From Hemicordylus capensis (taxonomy: Eukaryota; Chordata; Lepidosauria; Squamata; Cordylidae): DNA of 64,000 nucleotides. Shown here in pieces: positions 1 to 9,401 of the stretch. The stretch is taken from contig NC_069657.1 of assembly GCF_027244095.1 (NCBI RefSeq), forward strand, positions 8,070,001 through 8,134,000. The letters run 5' to 3'. Made by a program: the position numbers and the translations under genes. The number at the start of each line of letters is the position of its first letter. Position 1 is the stretch's first letter. A model generated the notes under the pieces. It had not been told where the DNA came from. It ran no database searches and was given only the letters and a program-made list of their open reading frames with translations.

Positions 1-103
1 TAAAAACTGATTAGACGGAATTCAGGGAGGAGGAGAGATCTTTGACTATGGCTGTTAGTCAGGGTAGCTAAACAGAAGTCTCATGTACTGAAGCAGTTTT
101 CTT

Positions 104-254
104 CTGGGTTCTCCAAATGGGGTCCCCAGATGTTGTTGGATTACAACTCGGATTTTAGTGGACTTCAATTCCCATCATCCCCTGCCATGATGGCAGGGGA
201 TGATAGGAGTCGGAGTCTTAACCCAATCTGGGGATCCAGCCTTGAGAACCTCTG
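104..254. mobile_element. Palindromic MITE (CAGGGGTTCT type)
   Basis: The two halves are near-inverted: the left half carries CCCAGATGTTGTTGGATTAC and the right half the complementary pattern ending in GAGAACCTCTG. At least nine more copies of this family lie in the window. The long imperfect hairpin without coding capacity fits a non-autonomous DNA transposon, probably hAT-like from its CAG..CTG ends. No clear target duplication is visible at this copy. Confidence 0.65.
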
Positions 255-724
255 TCTGGACGCTGAGGACAAGCAAGAGGGGAACCCTGCCCCAGGCGTG
301 TCCTGCTTCTGAGCTCCAAGAGGCTGGCTCCTGCTGGAAACAGGTTGCCAGCCTCCACAGACAGCCCGTTGGCATGATCTAGGAGGGCAGCGACTCTTAC
401 GATAAAGAGGCTCAGGTTGGACCAACCCTGGCTTCTGGGTGGGCTCCGGAAGCAGAGGGAGGCCTGCTATTCATCCCTTAACTCCCCCAGGTGGCCGTAG
501 CATCGTCTCTGGGAGGGACTCTTTGGACCTCTAATGCCTGGGAGATTAGCAAGCCTAGCCTATTTGCGGGCGGCACAAAGGGAAGGGGCCTCCCGCCCTC
601 ACTGGCCTCGCTTCAAAGGGAGAGCGGGCTTTGTGTTGGCTTGATAGGGCATGAAAAGGCCCCACCAAAAGCTGGGAGACACACAAAGCCCAGCCCAGCC
701 CCAAGCACCAGGAAGTAATATCTG
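255..724. other. Unassigned non-coding stretch
   Basis: I see no repeat family, splice pattern or plausible coding frame here. Short open frames exist but have no recognisable composition or domain. Confidence 0.5.
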
Positions 725-900
725 GCTGCTCAGGTCATGTGCCACAGACGGGTGAGGTAGCCCCAGGCAAGCTGCTACTTCCTGACCTCAAGCCCCCAGC
801 TGGAAAATAGGGATAATTGCCCTGAACTACCTTGCAGGGTTGTTGTAAAGACAGCTGAGACAATGTACGTTAAGTGCCTGGAACACTGGAAAGTTCTCCC
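725..900 (+). mobile_element. MIR-like SINE remnant
   Basis: The segment contains the MIR-type order GGAAAATAGGGATAAT, then CTTGCAGGGTTGTTGT, then an ACGTTAAGTGCCTGGAACA tail. It is diverged, consistent with an ancient amniote insertion. Confidence 0.65.
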
Positions 901-911
901 TACAGACCAAG

Positions 912-1000
912 TAGGAACATGAGAAGCTGCCTTATAGTAAGTTAGATGGACCTGGGTCCTTTTAGCTCAGTCTTATCTACACTGACTGGCAGCATCAGTG
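912..1000 (-). mobile_element. SINE tail fragment (shared Ala/5S-SINE body)
   Basis: It reads AGGAACATGAGAAGCTGCC and then the complement of the GACTGGCAGC body, so only the 3' part of a minus-strand SINE remains. The head that would tell the tRNA-Ala from the 5S version is missing. Confidence 0.6.
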
Positions 1001-1054
1001 TAATTCTGCACCATGGCTTGTCATGCAAGGAAGCAGCAGGTTAAGTCAATTATT

Positions 1055-1287
1055 AGCCAGCATGGTGTAGTGGTTAGAGTGCCGGACTAGGACCGGGGAG
1101 ACCCGAGTTCAAATCCCCATTCAGCCAGGAGACTTGCTGGGTGACTCTGGGCCAGTCACTTCTCTCTCAGCCTAACCTACTTCACAGGGTTGTTGTGAGG
1201 AGAAACTGAAGTATGTAGTATACCGCTCTGGGCTCCTTGGAGGAAGAGCGGGATATAAATGCAAATAATAATAATAATAACAACAAC
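1055..1287 (+). mobile_element. tRNA-derived SINE, type B
   Basis: This is a near full-length copy. It has an A-box-like TGGTTAGAGTGCCGG, a B-box-like GAGTTCAAATCC, a core with CACAGGGTTGTTGTGAGGAG, a GGAGGAAGAGCGGGATATAA tail and an (ATA)n end. The same element recurs at 8.9, 12.1, 19.2, 31.7, 38.1, 48.6 and 52.9 kb. I do not assign a database name. Confidence 0.8.
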
Positions 1288-1388
1288 AGTCACTGGAGGA
1301 ACACTGTGCTGGGTGTGGGTAGGGCCAAATGTAAAAATAAACAAATAAAAATTAATTAATTAATTAACTGTACATAGAGTACATACCT

Positions 1389-1909
1389 AGCCACCTAATG
1401 GCGCAGCGGGGAAATGACTCAACTAGAAAGCTGGAGGTTTTTTTATTTATTATTTATTTATTCGATTTCTATACCACCCTTCCAAAAATGGCTCAGGGAG
1501 AAATAATAAATAAATAAATAAGAGGGATCCCTGTCCCCAAAGGACTCACAATCTAAAATAAACATAAGACAGACACCAGCAACAGTCACTGGAGGTACTG
1601 TGCTGGGGGTGGAGAGGGCCAGTTACTCTCCCCCCACTAAATAAAGAGAATCACCATGTTAAAAGGCGCCTCTTTGCCAAGTTAGCAGGGTAACTTGGCT
1701 GCCGGTTCAAATCCCTGCTGGTATGTTTCCCAGACTATAAGAAACACCTATATCGGGCAGCAGCGATATAGGAAGATGCGGAAAGGCATCATCTCATACT
1801 GCGCAGGAAGAGGCAATGGCAAACCCCTCCTGTATTCTACCCAAGACAACCACAGGGCTCTGTGGGCGCCAGGGGTTGACACCGACTTGACGGCGCAACT
1901 TTACCTTTA
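1389..1909 (+). mobile_element. Sauria-type SINE, interrupted
   Basis: The tRNA-like 5' part (GGCGCAGCGGGGAAATGAC) lies at 1389-1437 and resumes at 1701 with GCCGGTTCAAATCC. The body has ATATCGGGCAGCAGCGATAT. The end (GTTGACACCGACTTGACGGC) resembles the Bov-B 3' tail. This arrangement matches the published Sauria SINEs of squamates. The gap between the halves is filled by another repeat (next entry). Confidence 0.8.
1438..1700. mobile_element. L2-like 3'-end repeat nested in Sauria SINE
   Basis: The stretch starts with TTTATTTATT and GATTTCTATACCACCCTTCC, contains CCCCAAAGGACTCACAATCT, and ends with CAGTTACTCTCCCCCCACTA. Close relatives lie at 44.07-44.32 kb and, reversed, at 35.79-36.10 kb. 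The (ATAAA)n edge and cell-formatted tail suggest an L2-related LINE end or a SINE that uses it. Confidence 0.55.
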
Positions 1910-2026
1910 GAGGACATAGAGGCTGTTTATCTGGGGGTGCTGGGGGTTTGTATTGGGTGGTATGAGTATTCCCATAATTTTTCTTGTTGGGTGGTCTTGG
2001 ACCATAATAATAAATGTTGATCGAGC

Positions 2027-2147
2027 TCTCCAAGGTTTCAGGCAGGACTTTTCCCCAGCCCTACCTGGAGATGCTGGCGGGGATTGAACTGGGACCTTCT
2101 GGATACAAAGCAGTTATTCTCCCACTGAGCTACAGTACTTTGCCTAA
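2027..2147 (-). mobile_element. tRNA-Ala-like SINE fragment
   Basis: The complement of the shared body (CTCTCCAAGGTTTCAGGCAG) is followed by GGGGATTGAACTGGGACCTT and a degraded AAGCAGTTAT..CACTGAGCTAC head, which is the minus-strand tRNA-like head. The tail is missing because another copy follows at 2181. Confidence 0.65.
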
Positions 2148-2180
2148 CATTTCAGTCAGTAGGTTGAAACTATATAGATT

Positions 2181-2378
2181 ACATAGGAAGCTGCCATATA
2201 CTGAGTCAGACCACTGGTCCATCTAGCACAGTACTGTCTACTCTGACTGGCAGCAGCTCTCCAAGGTTTCAGGCTGGAGTGTCTCTCAGCCCGCTTTGGA
2301 GATGCTGCCAGGGATTGAACCCGGGACCTTCTACATGGTGAGGAGATGCTCTGCCCCTGAACTCTGGTCCGTCCCATC
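2181..2378 (-). mobile_element. tRNA-Ala-like SINE
   Basis: Read on the minus strand it has a tRNA-like head, GGTTCAATCCCTGGCAGCATC, the CTGGCAGC body and a GACTCAGTATATGGCAGCTT tail ending CCTATGT. It is nearly complete, with a diverged A-box region. Confidence 0.75.
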
Positions 2379-2436
2379 CATTTTGCGGATTGGCACCTCA
2401 GCCCCCTCTTTCATGATAGCAGGGCTGGATCTGGAG

Positions 2437-2558
2437 CAGGCGTTCTCTGCCTTGGGTGCCCAGATGTTGTTGAACTATCACTCTAAAGGCCATTGTGGCT
2501 AGAAATGATGGGAGTTGTAGTCCAGTCATATCTGGGAACCCAAGGTAGAGAACCTTTG
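2437..2558. mobile_element. Palindromic MITE (CAGGGGTTCT type)
   Basis: The inverted halves are CCCAGATGTTGTTGAACTA on the left and GGAGTTGTAGTCCAGTCATA on the right, bounded by CAGGCGTTCTCTGCC and its complement. Confidence 0.7.
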
Positions 2559-2611
2559 CTTAACACCAAATGGCATCAGAGGCATTTCTCTCTCCATTTG
2601 TTCAACATGTG

Positions 2612-2820
2612 AATATAAGAACATAAGAACAGCCCTGCTGGATCAGGCCCAAGGAAGCCCATCTAGTCCAGTATCCTGTTTCACACAGTGGCCCACCAGA
2701 TGCCACTGGGAAGCCCACAGGCAAGAGCTGAGGAATTGCCCTCTCTCCTTTTGTTACTCCCCTGCAACTGGTACTCGGAGGCATCCTGCCCTTGAGGCTG
2801 GAGATCATTTGTTTTAATTC
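2612..2820 (-). mobile_element. CR1 LINE 3' end
   Basis: The plus strand begins ATAAGAACATAAGAACAGCC, the complement of the CR1-type octamer tail, followed by GGATCAGGCCCAAGGAAGCC and the Gly/Cys-poor 3'UTR. It is strongly 5'-truncated, as is usual for LINEs. Confidence 0.8.
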
Positions 2821-3998
2821 CATTTGTAGTCCCTGTCATGACTTTGACACACAATCGACATGCATGATTTATCCTGTCATACCAGAGGATAAACTTGCAC
2901 GAATGGATCTGTAAATCTGTATGCACACATGCCATATTTGAACCAATAAACACACCTTGGTTTCCTTTAATCTGACAGAAGCTTTGTAATTTTCAGCAGA
3001 ACTGAAATGCCTGTCACCCCCACCCCTTGCCCTGAAGCCTGGCGTCCCAGACAACTGCCGGAGTCACTTGCCTCCAAATCCAACCCCGAGTGTTGAGGTG
3101 GGAGGCTGTGTCAGCGGGTGGGCCATCGCACACTCCTCCCTGCAAGGGCGTTGTAGTTGTTAGGTATTTAGAAGATCCAGGGCCCAAGCTCACAGCCCCC
3201 CACTGTGTTAATTAAACTCAATCATACTCACCCACCAAATAATATTTATGTATGTTTTTTTAGGTCTCAAATATTACTGCAATACAGTGCCTATGAAGGG
3301 GGCGGCTGCAGAGAGCTGGGGAGGCCAGAAGCTCTCTCCCCTGCTCTGTCTGGACAGAAGCCTTTCTGGAAGAGGTCAGAGGGGGCTCATGAGGGCTCTG
3401 AGCAATTCACTGTGGGCCTGGCCCCTGCCCCATGGGACACCCCCCAATAATGCTCCTGCCTCCCTGCTAAGAAGAGTTGAGAAGGAAAAGAGGGAGAAAA
3501 CCAGAAACCGAGATTCAGCCTCAGAAAGCTGCCAAGAAGTACAAGTTACTTCTTTGCAATTATCATGTGGTTTTACTTTAAATAATTTCCACCCCGCCCA
3601 CCCATAAAATGTCCAAGACAGCTCCGAGAGCTGAAAAACACAAAATACTGTACGTAATAAAAATTTAGCTGTTGCATAAGAAGTGAGGATGCAATAGTGG
3701 CGAAACAGAGTTCTGTGGGGTTGCCTGTGTGGGATGGCAAACTTGAGCAAAGCCACAATCTTGTTTATTTCCCTGCACAAACTACTCTTCCACCAAAGGC
3801 CTCCAAGTGGTACACAGCAAAATGCAAAAACAGGCAGAATCAACGGCCAAGCGACCCCACCCACCCCACACCCACCCGATCTTTAAAATTAAATGGTTTT
3901 AAAAACTACAGAGAGCATGGAGATTACACAAACTGCAGCTAATGGTAAAATGATCCACAGGCAGATGCCTGCCAGAACAGGTAATGTGATTGCTAGTT
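2821..3998. other. Unassigned, probably intergenic or intronic DNA
   Basis: The stretch has no recognisable repeat or coding signature. The 162-codon minus frame at 3376-3864 lacks domains and is not supported by splice sites. If LGALS3 starts at about 5.18 kb on the minus strand, this would be its first intron. Confidence 0.4.
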
Positions 3999-4143
3999 CA
4001 GGGATTCCCAGCCTTGGGTCCCCAGATGTTGTTGGACTACAACTGTCATCATCTCCAGCCACAACGGTGGTGGCCACTGTGGCTGGGAATGGTGGGAGTT
4101 GTAGTCCAACAACATCTGGGGAACCAGGGTTGGGAACCCTTGT
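3999..4143. mobile_element. Palindromic MITE (CAGGGGTTCC type)
   Basis: This is a clean copy: CAGGGATTCCCAGCCTTGGG on the left, GGGTTGGGAACCCTTG on the right, and the matching CATCTGGGG/CCCCAGATG and GGAGTTGTAGTCC pairs inside. Confidence 0.8.
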
Positions 4144-4150
4144 GTTAGCC

Positions 4151-4281
4151 CAGGGGTTCCCAACCTGTGCCCCTCCAGATGTTGACGAACTACAACTCCT
4201 GGCCACAATACACTGTTGCTGGGGATGATGGGAGTTGTAGTTTGGCAACATCTGGAGGCCCACGGGTTGGGAGCCCTTCTG
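4151..4281. mobile_element. Palindromic MITE, adjacent copy
   Basis: A second copy begins eight bases after the first, with CAGGGGTTCCCAACC and GGTTGGGAGCCCTTCTG ends. The two copies differ internally, so they look like separate insertions rather than a recent tandem duplication. Confidence 0.8.
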
Positions 4282-5109
4282 CTTGACAATAAAAAGCAAT
4301 CAGTGTGGAGGCCTACAGGGTCCATCACCATAACCTTGGGGCCACCAGCAAAAAGGCCCTGTCCTGGGTCACCACCAGCAACCACACCTCTAAAGGAGGC
4401 AGGGCATGAAGCTGCGGAAAATCTCGACGTAGGCATGTTCATATATGGGAGGAGGAGGAGGCAGCAGTCGCGAAGAGACTCTCAACTATTCCGGGCGTTA
4501 ACGGTCACCCGCAGCACTTGTGGCTCCGTGACCCTCTCGGCGCCCTGCCTGCCTGGGGGCTCTGCAGAGATTCCCTTGGGGTCGATGGTTATCGGGGATG
4601 CTGCAGTCAATGAGCCCTCCTCCCACGCACCCACCCACCAGGCAGGCCTCTTCTTCTTCTTCTTCTTCCCGCTCTCCGATCGCGCACACAGGCGCGCGCC
4701 CCCGCATCCCCTGCCTGCCCGCCTGCGCGCCCCGCGAGAGATGCCCGGGAGGGGCCCCGCCTCTCCCATCCACACGCTCCGCGGGGCGGCGGCGAGCTGG
4801 AGGAAGAGCGCTGGACTCGAGCGTGGCTCCCCGGCCTCCTCAGTGGGCCGCCCACCCCGCGAGCGCAGTCCTCCCCGGCTCCTCTCCGGTTCGGGTGCCT
4901 TCTCGAAGGGGCCCCCAGGACGGGGGCTTCTCTCTCCCTGGCGGGCAGCCCTCGAGGGCCGCGGCTGGGGAGGGCAGCCCAAAGCGGCATCCTCTGCCCG
5001 GGCAAGTCGTCGGATCGCGCCCCGCCGGGGAAGGAGGGAGAGAGCCGGCAAAGACAGACGGAGGGGGCGGCCGCCGGGCACCGTCACCCCGCCCGCACCC
5101 CTCCCTTAC

Positions 5110-5180
5110 CTGGGCGGATTATCTGTCAGGAGCCTCGGCGGACCAGTACTAGTAGTAGCAGCAGCAACAGCGACTGGCTC
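5110..5180 (-). other. LGALS3: Candidate non-coding exon 1 of LGALS3 (galectin-3)
   Basis: The minus strand shows a core promoter (see 5204-5244) followed by about 70 bases that end CCGCCCAG and a GTAAGGG donor, with GT at 5109-5108. There is no initiator ATG in frame, so the exon would be untranslated, as exon 1 of human LGALS3 is. The assignment rests on position: in human, LGALS3 follows MAPK1IP1L on the same strand. None of the galectin-3 coding exons is in the window; they would lie to the left of position 1. The start is estimated from the TATA-like box. It could equally be the first exon of some other minus-strand gene. Confidence 0.42.
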
Positions 5181-5203
5181 GGGCGGGGCAGCAGCAGGCG
5201 GCT

Positions 5204-5244
5204 CATATATGGACGCCCGTCCCGGGACCGCCCCGTCCCGCCCC
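5204..5244 (-). promoter_or_regulatory. TATA-like box and two GC boxes
   Basis: On the minus strand two GC boxes, GGGGCGGG (5244-5237) and GGGGCGG (5234-5228), precede CATATATG (5211-5204), which lies about 25-30 bases before the presumed start near 5180. A third GC box (GCCCCGCCC) follows. This is a standard Sp1/TATA layout for transcription towards lower coordinates. Confidence 0.5.
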
Positions 5245-5428
5245 AGCAGGCAGCCGCAGCTCCCTTCCCGATGCCTCCCTCCTGCTAAGCCTGGTACCAT
5301 CCGGCGGCCGGAGCTCTACGTGTCTGCCCCCGCCCCGCCCCCGGGCACCCCCAAAAGCAAGGCGCCCCCCCCCCGCCCGCTTTGCACCAGGGCACGACCC
5401 GGAGGGGGTCTCTTAACTTTATTTTCCT

Positions 5429-5543
5429 CAAGGGGTTCTCAACTGGTCCCCAGATGTTGTGGGACTACAACTCCCATCACCCCCAGCCACAATTGTGAGC
5501 GGCAGTCCCACAACATGGGGGGCCCCAAGTTTGAGAAGCCCTG
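5429..5543. mobile_element. Palindromic MITE (CAGGGGTTCT type)
   Basis: It has a CAAGGGGTTCTCAACTGG left end, a TTTGAGAAGCCCTG right end and GGACTACAACTCCCATCA inside. A related half-copy (GGAGTTGTAGTCCAACATCT) follows at about 5561-5638. Confidence 0.7.
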
Positions 5544-5889
5544 CCTCAGTCCTTTTCCAAAAGGGGATCCCAGGCCAGTGGTGGATGCGGATGATGGGAG
5601 TTGTAGTCCAACATCTGGGGATCTGCCCACCCCTGCTTGACAGGCACAACCCCTCTCCTTTGGGGGGTGGGAAGCATCACCTGTTGGATTTCTGCATGCC
5701 TCGCAGTCCATCAAGCCCAGTCAGGAATAAAAGGGGGCTGCATCCTCACCTCCAACAACATTGGCCATTTCCCACTTGATTTTTGTAGCCCTGCAGTTGG
5801 GCTCTTCGTCCAAGTTCTTCTGGGGAGAGGGAGAGTGCCAAGATGCTCCCTGGGGCCCAAGCAGGGCTTGAAACTGCAATCCTTCCTGC

Positions 5890-5985
5890 ATAGGAACATA
5901 GGAAGCTGCCATATACTGAGTCAGAGTCAGACCATTGGTCTCTCTAGCTCAATACTGTCTTTACAGACTGGCACCGGCTTTATTA
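5890..5985 (-). mobile_element. SINE tail fragment (shared body)
   Basis: ATAGGAAGCTGCCATATACT, then AGACCATTGGTC and ACAGACTGGCACCGGC, is the complement of the shared Ala/5S-SINE 3' body. The head is missing. Confidence 0.7.
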
Positions 5986-6225
5986 TTATTATAGGCCAAA
6001 CACACAGATCCAATATACAATGATGAAAAACAGACACAGCAAATGCAAAAGAGTGTAAGAAATATAAATAGGATACAAAAATGCAAAAACGATTTCTAAT
6101 TGCTTTTATATTTACAATTATGATTAATATTGTGTGTTCTAATTAATTAGTTATGAATTCCTTATTATTTAATAATCACTTATTATGTAATTACTGCCGG
6201 AATTCAGTAGATTAATTACTGAAAA
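5986..6225. other. AT-rich unassigned stretch
   Basis: This is AT-rich DNA with TTATTATTATTA at its left edge, abutting a GC-rich segment. No coding or repeat family was recognised. Confidence 0.4.
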
Positions 6226-6470
6226 GCTTCAGCCAGCGCTCGGTTCCCAGCCTGGGCCGGAATGCATCTCCCTGGCCGCTGCCTCTACAAGTAGAGAAAT
6301 CCGCTACCCCGCCGCGGCAAACTAGCGCTGGTGGCCTAAACGGGCGAGCGGCCCTATTTGCATGCAAATACGACCACGCCCCCTTCACGCCTGCATCTGA
6401 CGTCAGACACGGGGGCGTGCCCGGGGCGGTGGGAGGGAGAGGGGCCGCCAGCGTCCTCCCTACGCCGCTG
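6226..6470. promoter_or_regulatory. GC-rich segment with octamer and CRE palindromes
   Basis: The segment contains a perfect 14-bp palindrome ATTTGCATGCAAAT (6356-6369), two overlapping POU octamers. It also contains TCTGACGTCAGA (6396-6407), whose core TGACGTCA is the CRE consensus. The right edge, CCTACGCCGCTG at about 6455-6466, resembles a hAT terminus, and the CRE block recurs inside hAT copies at 40, 51 and 58 kb. The segment may therefore be a degraded hAT element rather than a native promoter. Confidence 0.45.
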
Positions 6471-7097
6471 ATCATGAGACTCGGATGCATTTTGCGTCTG
6501 TTGTGCGTCTGTTTTTCAGGGTAGTTTGGCTCTGCTGCTGCGTGTCGTGTCGTGTTTGTGAGTTGTAGCCCAACCACCTCTCCGGGGCGACCGCTGCGTT
6601 ATAGTCTCTGTGCCATTCTGTCCACTCCGCAGGCTGCCCACCCCGTCCTGGGGCCTCTTCTAACACTGACTGGGAGCAGCTTCTGCGCCCCTTCTCCAGC
6701 GGCCGAGCTCCATTCGGGGAGCGCGGAAGAAGAAGGCGCCTTCCACCCGCCCGCCAGCCTGGCTTCCAGGCGCAGCTCTCCTGAGCGCAACATGCCGCCT
6801 AAGGCACGCACGGGAGGGCTTGGCCAGCCGCCCTTTGCCCTCTTCTTGGAAAGAGGCTGTGAGGTGCTGCCTGCCTGCCTGCCTGCCTGCCCGCTGCCTC
6901 TCGGCCGTATCGTGCCGCACATCAGCAGATGACATCCAGCCCGCCTATCAGCAGGATACCACACGCTGGAGCCTTGCACCCAGGGAGCCCCTCCCGTGTG
7001 GGTGTGGCGCCCCCTCGTCATCTTTGTTTGACGTCTGGAAAGGAAACTCTGCAGTCTGGCTGGCACCGGCTGCCTCCAAAGCTCTTGCCCTTTGACT
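6471..7097. other. GC-rich unassigned stretch with (CTGC)n
   Basis: GC content stays high to about 7050 and a TGCC/CTGC tetranucleotide run lies at 6868-6900. I see no convincing start codon context, splice pair or domain. Confidence 0.45.
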
Positions 7098-7587
7098 GGT
7101 GATTAAGTGCCATCAAGCCTGTGTCGACTCTCAGCGGCCACATAGTTCTTCTCTCCAGGACGGTGTTCTGTCTTCCACTTGGCCTTGAAGGTCTATCAGT
7201 GGTGCCTTCATTGCTGTCGTCATCGAGTCCATCCACCTTGCTGCTGGTCGTCCTCTTCTTCTCTTTCCTTCCACTTTCCCCAGCATTATGGATTTCTCAA
7301 GGGAGCTGGATCTTCGCATAATGTGTCTGAAGTACGATAGTTTGTATTGTTGGTCTACGACCAAAATAAAGTTTTACTTACTATGATCATTTGAGCCTGG
7401 TCATTTGTGTCTCGAGTGAAAGTTCTGGATTGATTTGTTCTAGGATCCATTGGTTTGTTTTCCTGGCTGTCCATGGTCTCCTCAAAAGTCTTCTCCAGCA
7501 CCAAAGTTCAAAAACGTCAATGCTTTCTCTATCCTGCTTCTTCAAAGTCCAGCTTTCACATCCATAGAGTGTCACGGGAAAAACCAT
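7098..7587 (-). mobile_element. Bov-B (RTE) LINE 3' fragment
   Basis: Two minus-strand frames match the C-terminal end of Bov-B reverse transcriptase. One reads LYGCESWTLKK followed by FELWCWRRLLRRPWTARKTN; the other reads YFRHIMRRSSSLEKSIMLGK followed by RRRGRPAARWMDS. The element ends at about 7098 with a GGCACTTAAT-type tail preceded by GTCGACACAG. About 40 bases of unrelated sequence separate the two frames. The copy is 5'-truncated and cannot be active. Confidence 0.88.
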
Positions 7588-7802
7588 CTACCCTTTAGGG
7601 TAGCCAGTTATCTCCTGGCTGCCTCCTCTAGCGCTTGTTCCGTGGCAGGCAGCCTAGCACTTCTGTCACCATCAGGATTATCGCTTTGCTTTGCAACTTG
7701 GCACCCAGACTGAGCCCAGGGGCATTCCCCGTGGAGGAGCACAGTGCCTGGCATCTGGGCATCATCCCCAGGGGAATGCTAATCTTTGCTGCTTTGTACT
7801 TG

Positions 7803-8056
7803 GGCACAGTGAGGAAATGACTTGACTAGCAAGCCAGAGGTTGCCGGTTCAAATCCCCGAACACCTATATTGAGCAGCAGTGATGTAGGAAGATGCTGAA
7901 AGGCATCATCACCATCTCATACTGCGCGGGAGGAGGCCATGGTAAACGCCTCCTGTATTCTAACAAAGACAACCACAGGGCTTTGCGGTTGCCAGGAGCC
8001 GATACCGACTCAAGAGTGGAAGTCCGACTCGGGAGTCAGCACACTTTGCTTTACTT
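7803..8056 (+). mobile_element. Sauria-type SINE
   Basis: It reads GAGGAAATGACTTGACTAGC, then GCCGGTTCAAATCC, AGCAGCAGTGATGTAGGAAG and CCAGGAGCCGATACCGACTC. A short internal deletion removes the usual GGTATGTTTCCCAGACTATG part. The tail ends CTTTACTT. Confidence 0.8.
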
Positions 8057-8424
8057 GGGCACAACCTGTCTCCACGTCTTCCAACCAGAGATTCAAAATC
8101 ATCATCATGGAAGAAATTTTGTTGGATCAACTTCTATCGGCATAGGCCTGCGTGTTTTAGAGTTGCACAGAATGCTTCATGAGGCAGAACAGAATGAGAG
8201 CTAACTTCCAGACTCAGAGAGAGAGAGAGAGTTGGTGAGAACAGATGAAGGTGAATCTGCATTTACTGATAGATCTCTGGGTGTGTTTAAGTAAATCAGG
8301 AAGTGTTCCTGATTCCCAGTTATTTCGATACTGCCCACTGCTTTAATTTAGCTGAGTTGTGGGAGCTACCTTGACCACTTCTTTCTGGAACTGGAAAAGC
8401 AGGATAAAAGTTGTCTAATAAATA

Positions 8425-8545
8425 CAACAACCCTGTGAGGTCAGCATTATCATGCCTATATTGCAGGGGGCAGCCTTAGCTAATGATATCTAGTAAGTTC
8501 ATGCAGAGGCCAGATTCAAATGGGGAACATCCTGATTTATAGCCA
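8425..8545 (-). mobile_element. MIR-like SINE remnant
   Basis: CAACAACCCTGTGAGGTCAG, then ATTATCATGCCTATATTGCAG, is the complement of the MIR core and tail. It is diverged. Confidence 0.5.
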
Positions 8546-8580
8546 CCATAATAATCTGTTCATTGCATTTGTAATTGCAC

Positions 8581-8713
8581 CAGTGTTCCCTCTAACAGGA
8601 ATCCCCAAATGTTGACTACAACTCCCAGAATCCCCAACCAAAGGCCATTGCAGCTGGGGATGCTGGGAATTGTAGTCAACAACATCTGGGAATCCCTGTT
8701 ATAGGGAACACTG
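8581..8713. mobile_element. Palindromic MITE (CAGTGTTCCCTCTAA type) with 8-bp duplication
   Basis: The ends CAGTGTTCCCTCTAACAGG and CCTGTTATAGGGAACACTG are inverted copies. They are flanked by AATTGCAC (8573-8580) and AATTGCAT (8714-8721), seven of eight bases matching, as expected of hAT insertion. A sister copy lies at 37.73 kb. Confidence 0.85.
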
Positions 8714-8764
8714 AATTGCATCTTTCCCCCAAGGAACGTAGGATAGTGTACATAGTTCCCCCGC

Positions 8765-8902
8765 CATCATTTATCCTCACAACAACCCTGCAAGGTAGAG
8801 AAGGCTGAGAGAGAGTGGCTAGCCCACAGTAGCTCAGTGAGCATCACAGCTGAGGGGATTTGAACTCAGATCTCTCCAGTCCTAGTCTAATGACTAGTGT
8901 GC
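8765..8902 (-). mobile_element. tRNA-derived SINE, type B, diverged
   Basis: ATCCTCACAACAACCCTGC, GATTTGAACTCAGATCTCTC and CAGTCCTAGTCTAATGACTA are the complement of the type B core and head. It directly precedes a plus-strand type B copy. Confidence 0.6.
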
Positions 8903-8907
8903 CATTA

Positions 8908-9110
8908 GAGCCAGCGTGGTGTAGTAGTTGGAATGCTGGACTAGGACCGGGGAGATCCGAGTTCAAATCCTCATTCAGCCATGATACTTGCTGGTGATTC
9001 TGGGCCAGTCAGTCTAACCTACCTCACAGGGTTGTTGTGAGGAGAAACTTAACTTAATGTACACTGCTCTGGACTCCTTGGAGGAAGAGTGGGATGTAAA
9101 TGTAAATGTA
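8908..9110 (+). mobile_element. tRNA-derived SINE, type B
   Basis: The head AGCCAGCGTGGTGTAGTAGT, the B-box GAGTTCAAATCC, the core CACAGGGTTGTTGTGAGGAG and the tail GGAGGAAGAGTGGGATGTAA are all present. Confidence 0.8.
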
Positions 9111-9271
9111 ATATCAATGTTCAGCTAACCAGTACTCTGGCTATCCATCACCATGCTGAGAGAAAAGTGGCTTCCCTGCATCCACCAAGGGGGGTTTGGT
9201 GATATCACTTCAGGTGATATTCAAATTCGGAGAGCTTCTGGGTCAGTGTGTAGCTCAGGCTCTGCCTCATG

Positions 9272-9401
9272 ATAAAGGAAAGGAAAGCCGGTGTTGACTC
9301 CTGGTGCCACAGAGCCCTGTGGTCTTCCTTGGTAGAATACAGGAGGGGTTGACCATTGCCTCCTCCCACGCAGTCTGAGATGATGGCCTTTCAGCATCTT
9401 A
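9272..9401 (-). mobile_element. Sauria-type SINE, 3' half
   Basis: GGTGTTGACTCCTGGTGCCA, CCTTGGTAGAATACAGGAGG and GAGATGATGGCCTTTCAGCA read as the minus-strand 3' half. It is cut at 9401 where a CR1 end begins. Confidence 0.8.

Larger units (their letters stand above)
4440..5400. promoter_or_regulatory. GC-rich CpG island
   Basis: CpG is frequent through this stretch, in contrast with the CpG-poor flanks. It contains a short TTC run (4651-4668), several GC boxes and, on the minus strand, a candidate core promoter and donor site (separate entries). The long frames read across it on both strands (for example 4216-5640) reflect high GC content and run through a MITE, so I do not treat them as genes. 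Confidence 0.75.

Noticed and set aside
4482-5087. 201-codon minus-strand frame in the CpG island
   Set aside because: Low-complexity translation explained by GC content; it lies past the candidate donor at 5109.
4216-5640. 474-codon plus-strand frame
   Set aside because: It crosses a MITE and a CpG island, is Pro/Arg/Ala-rich from GC content and has no domain.
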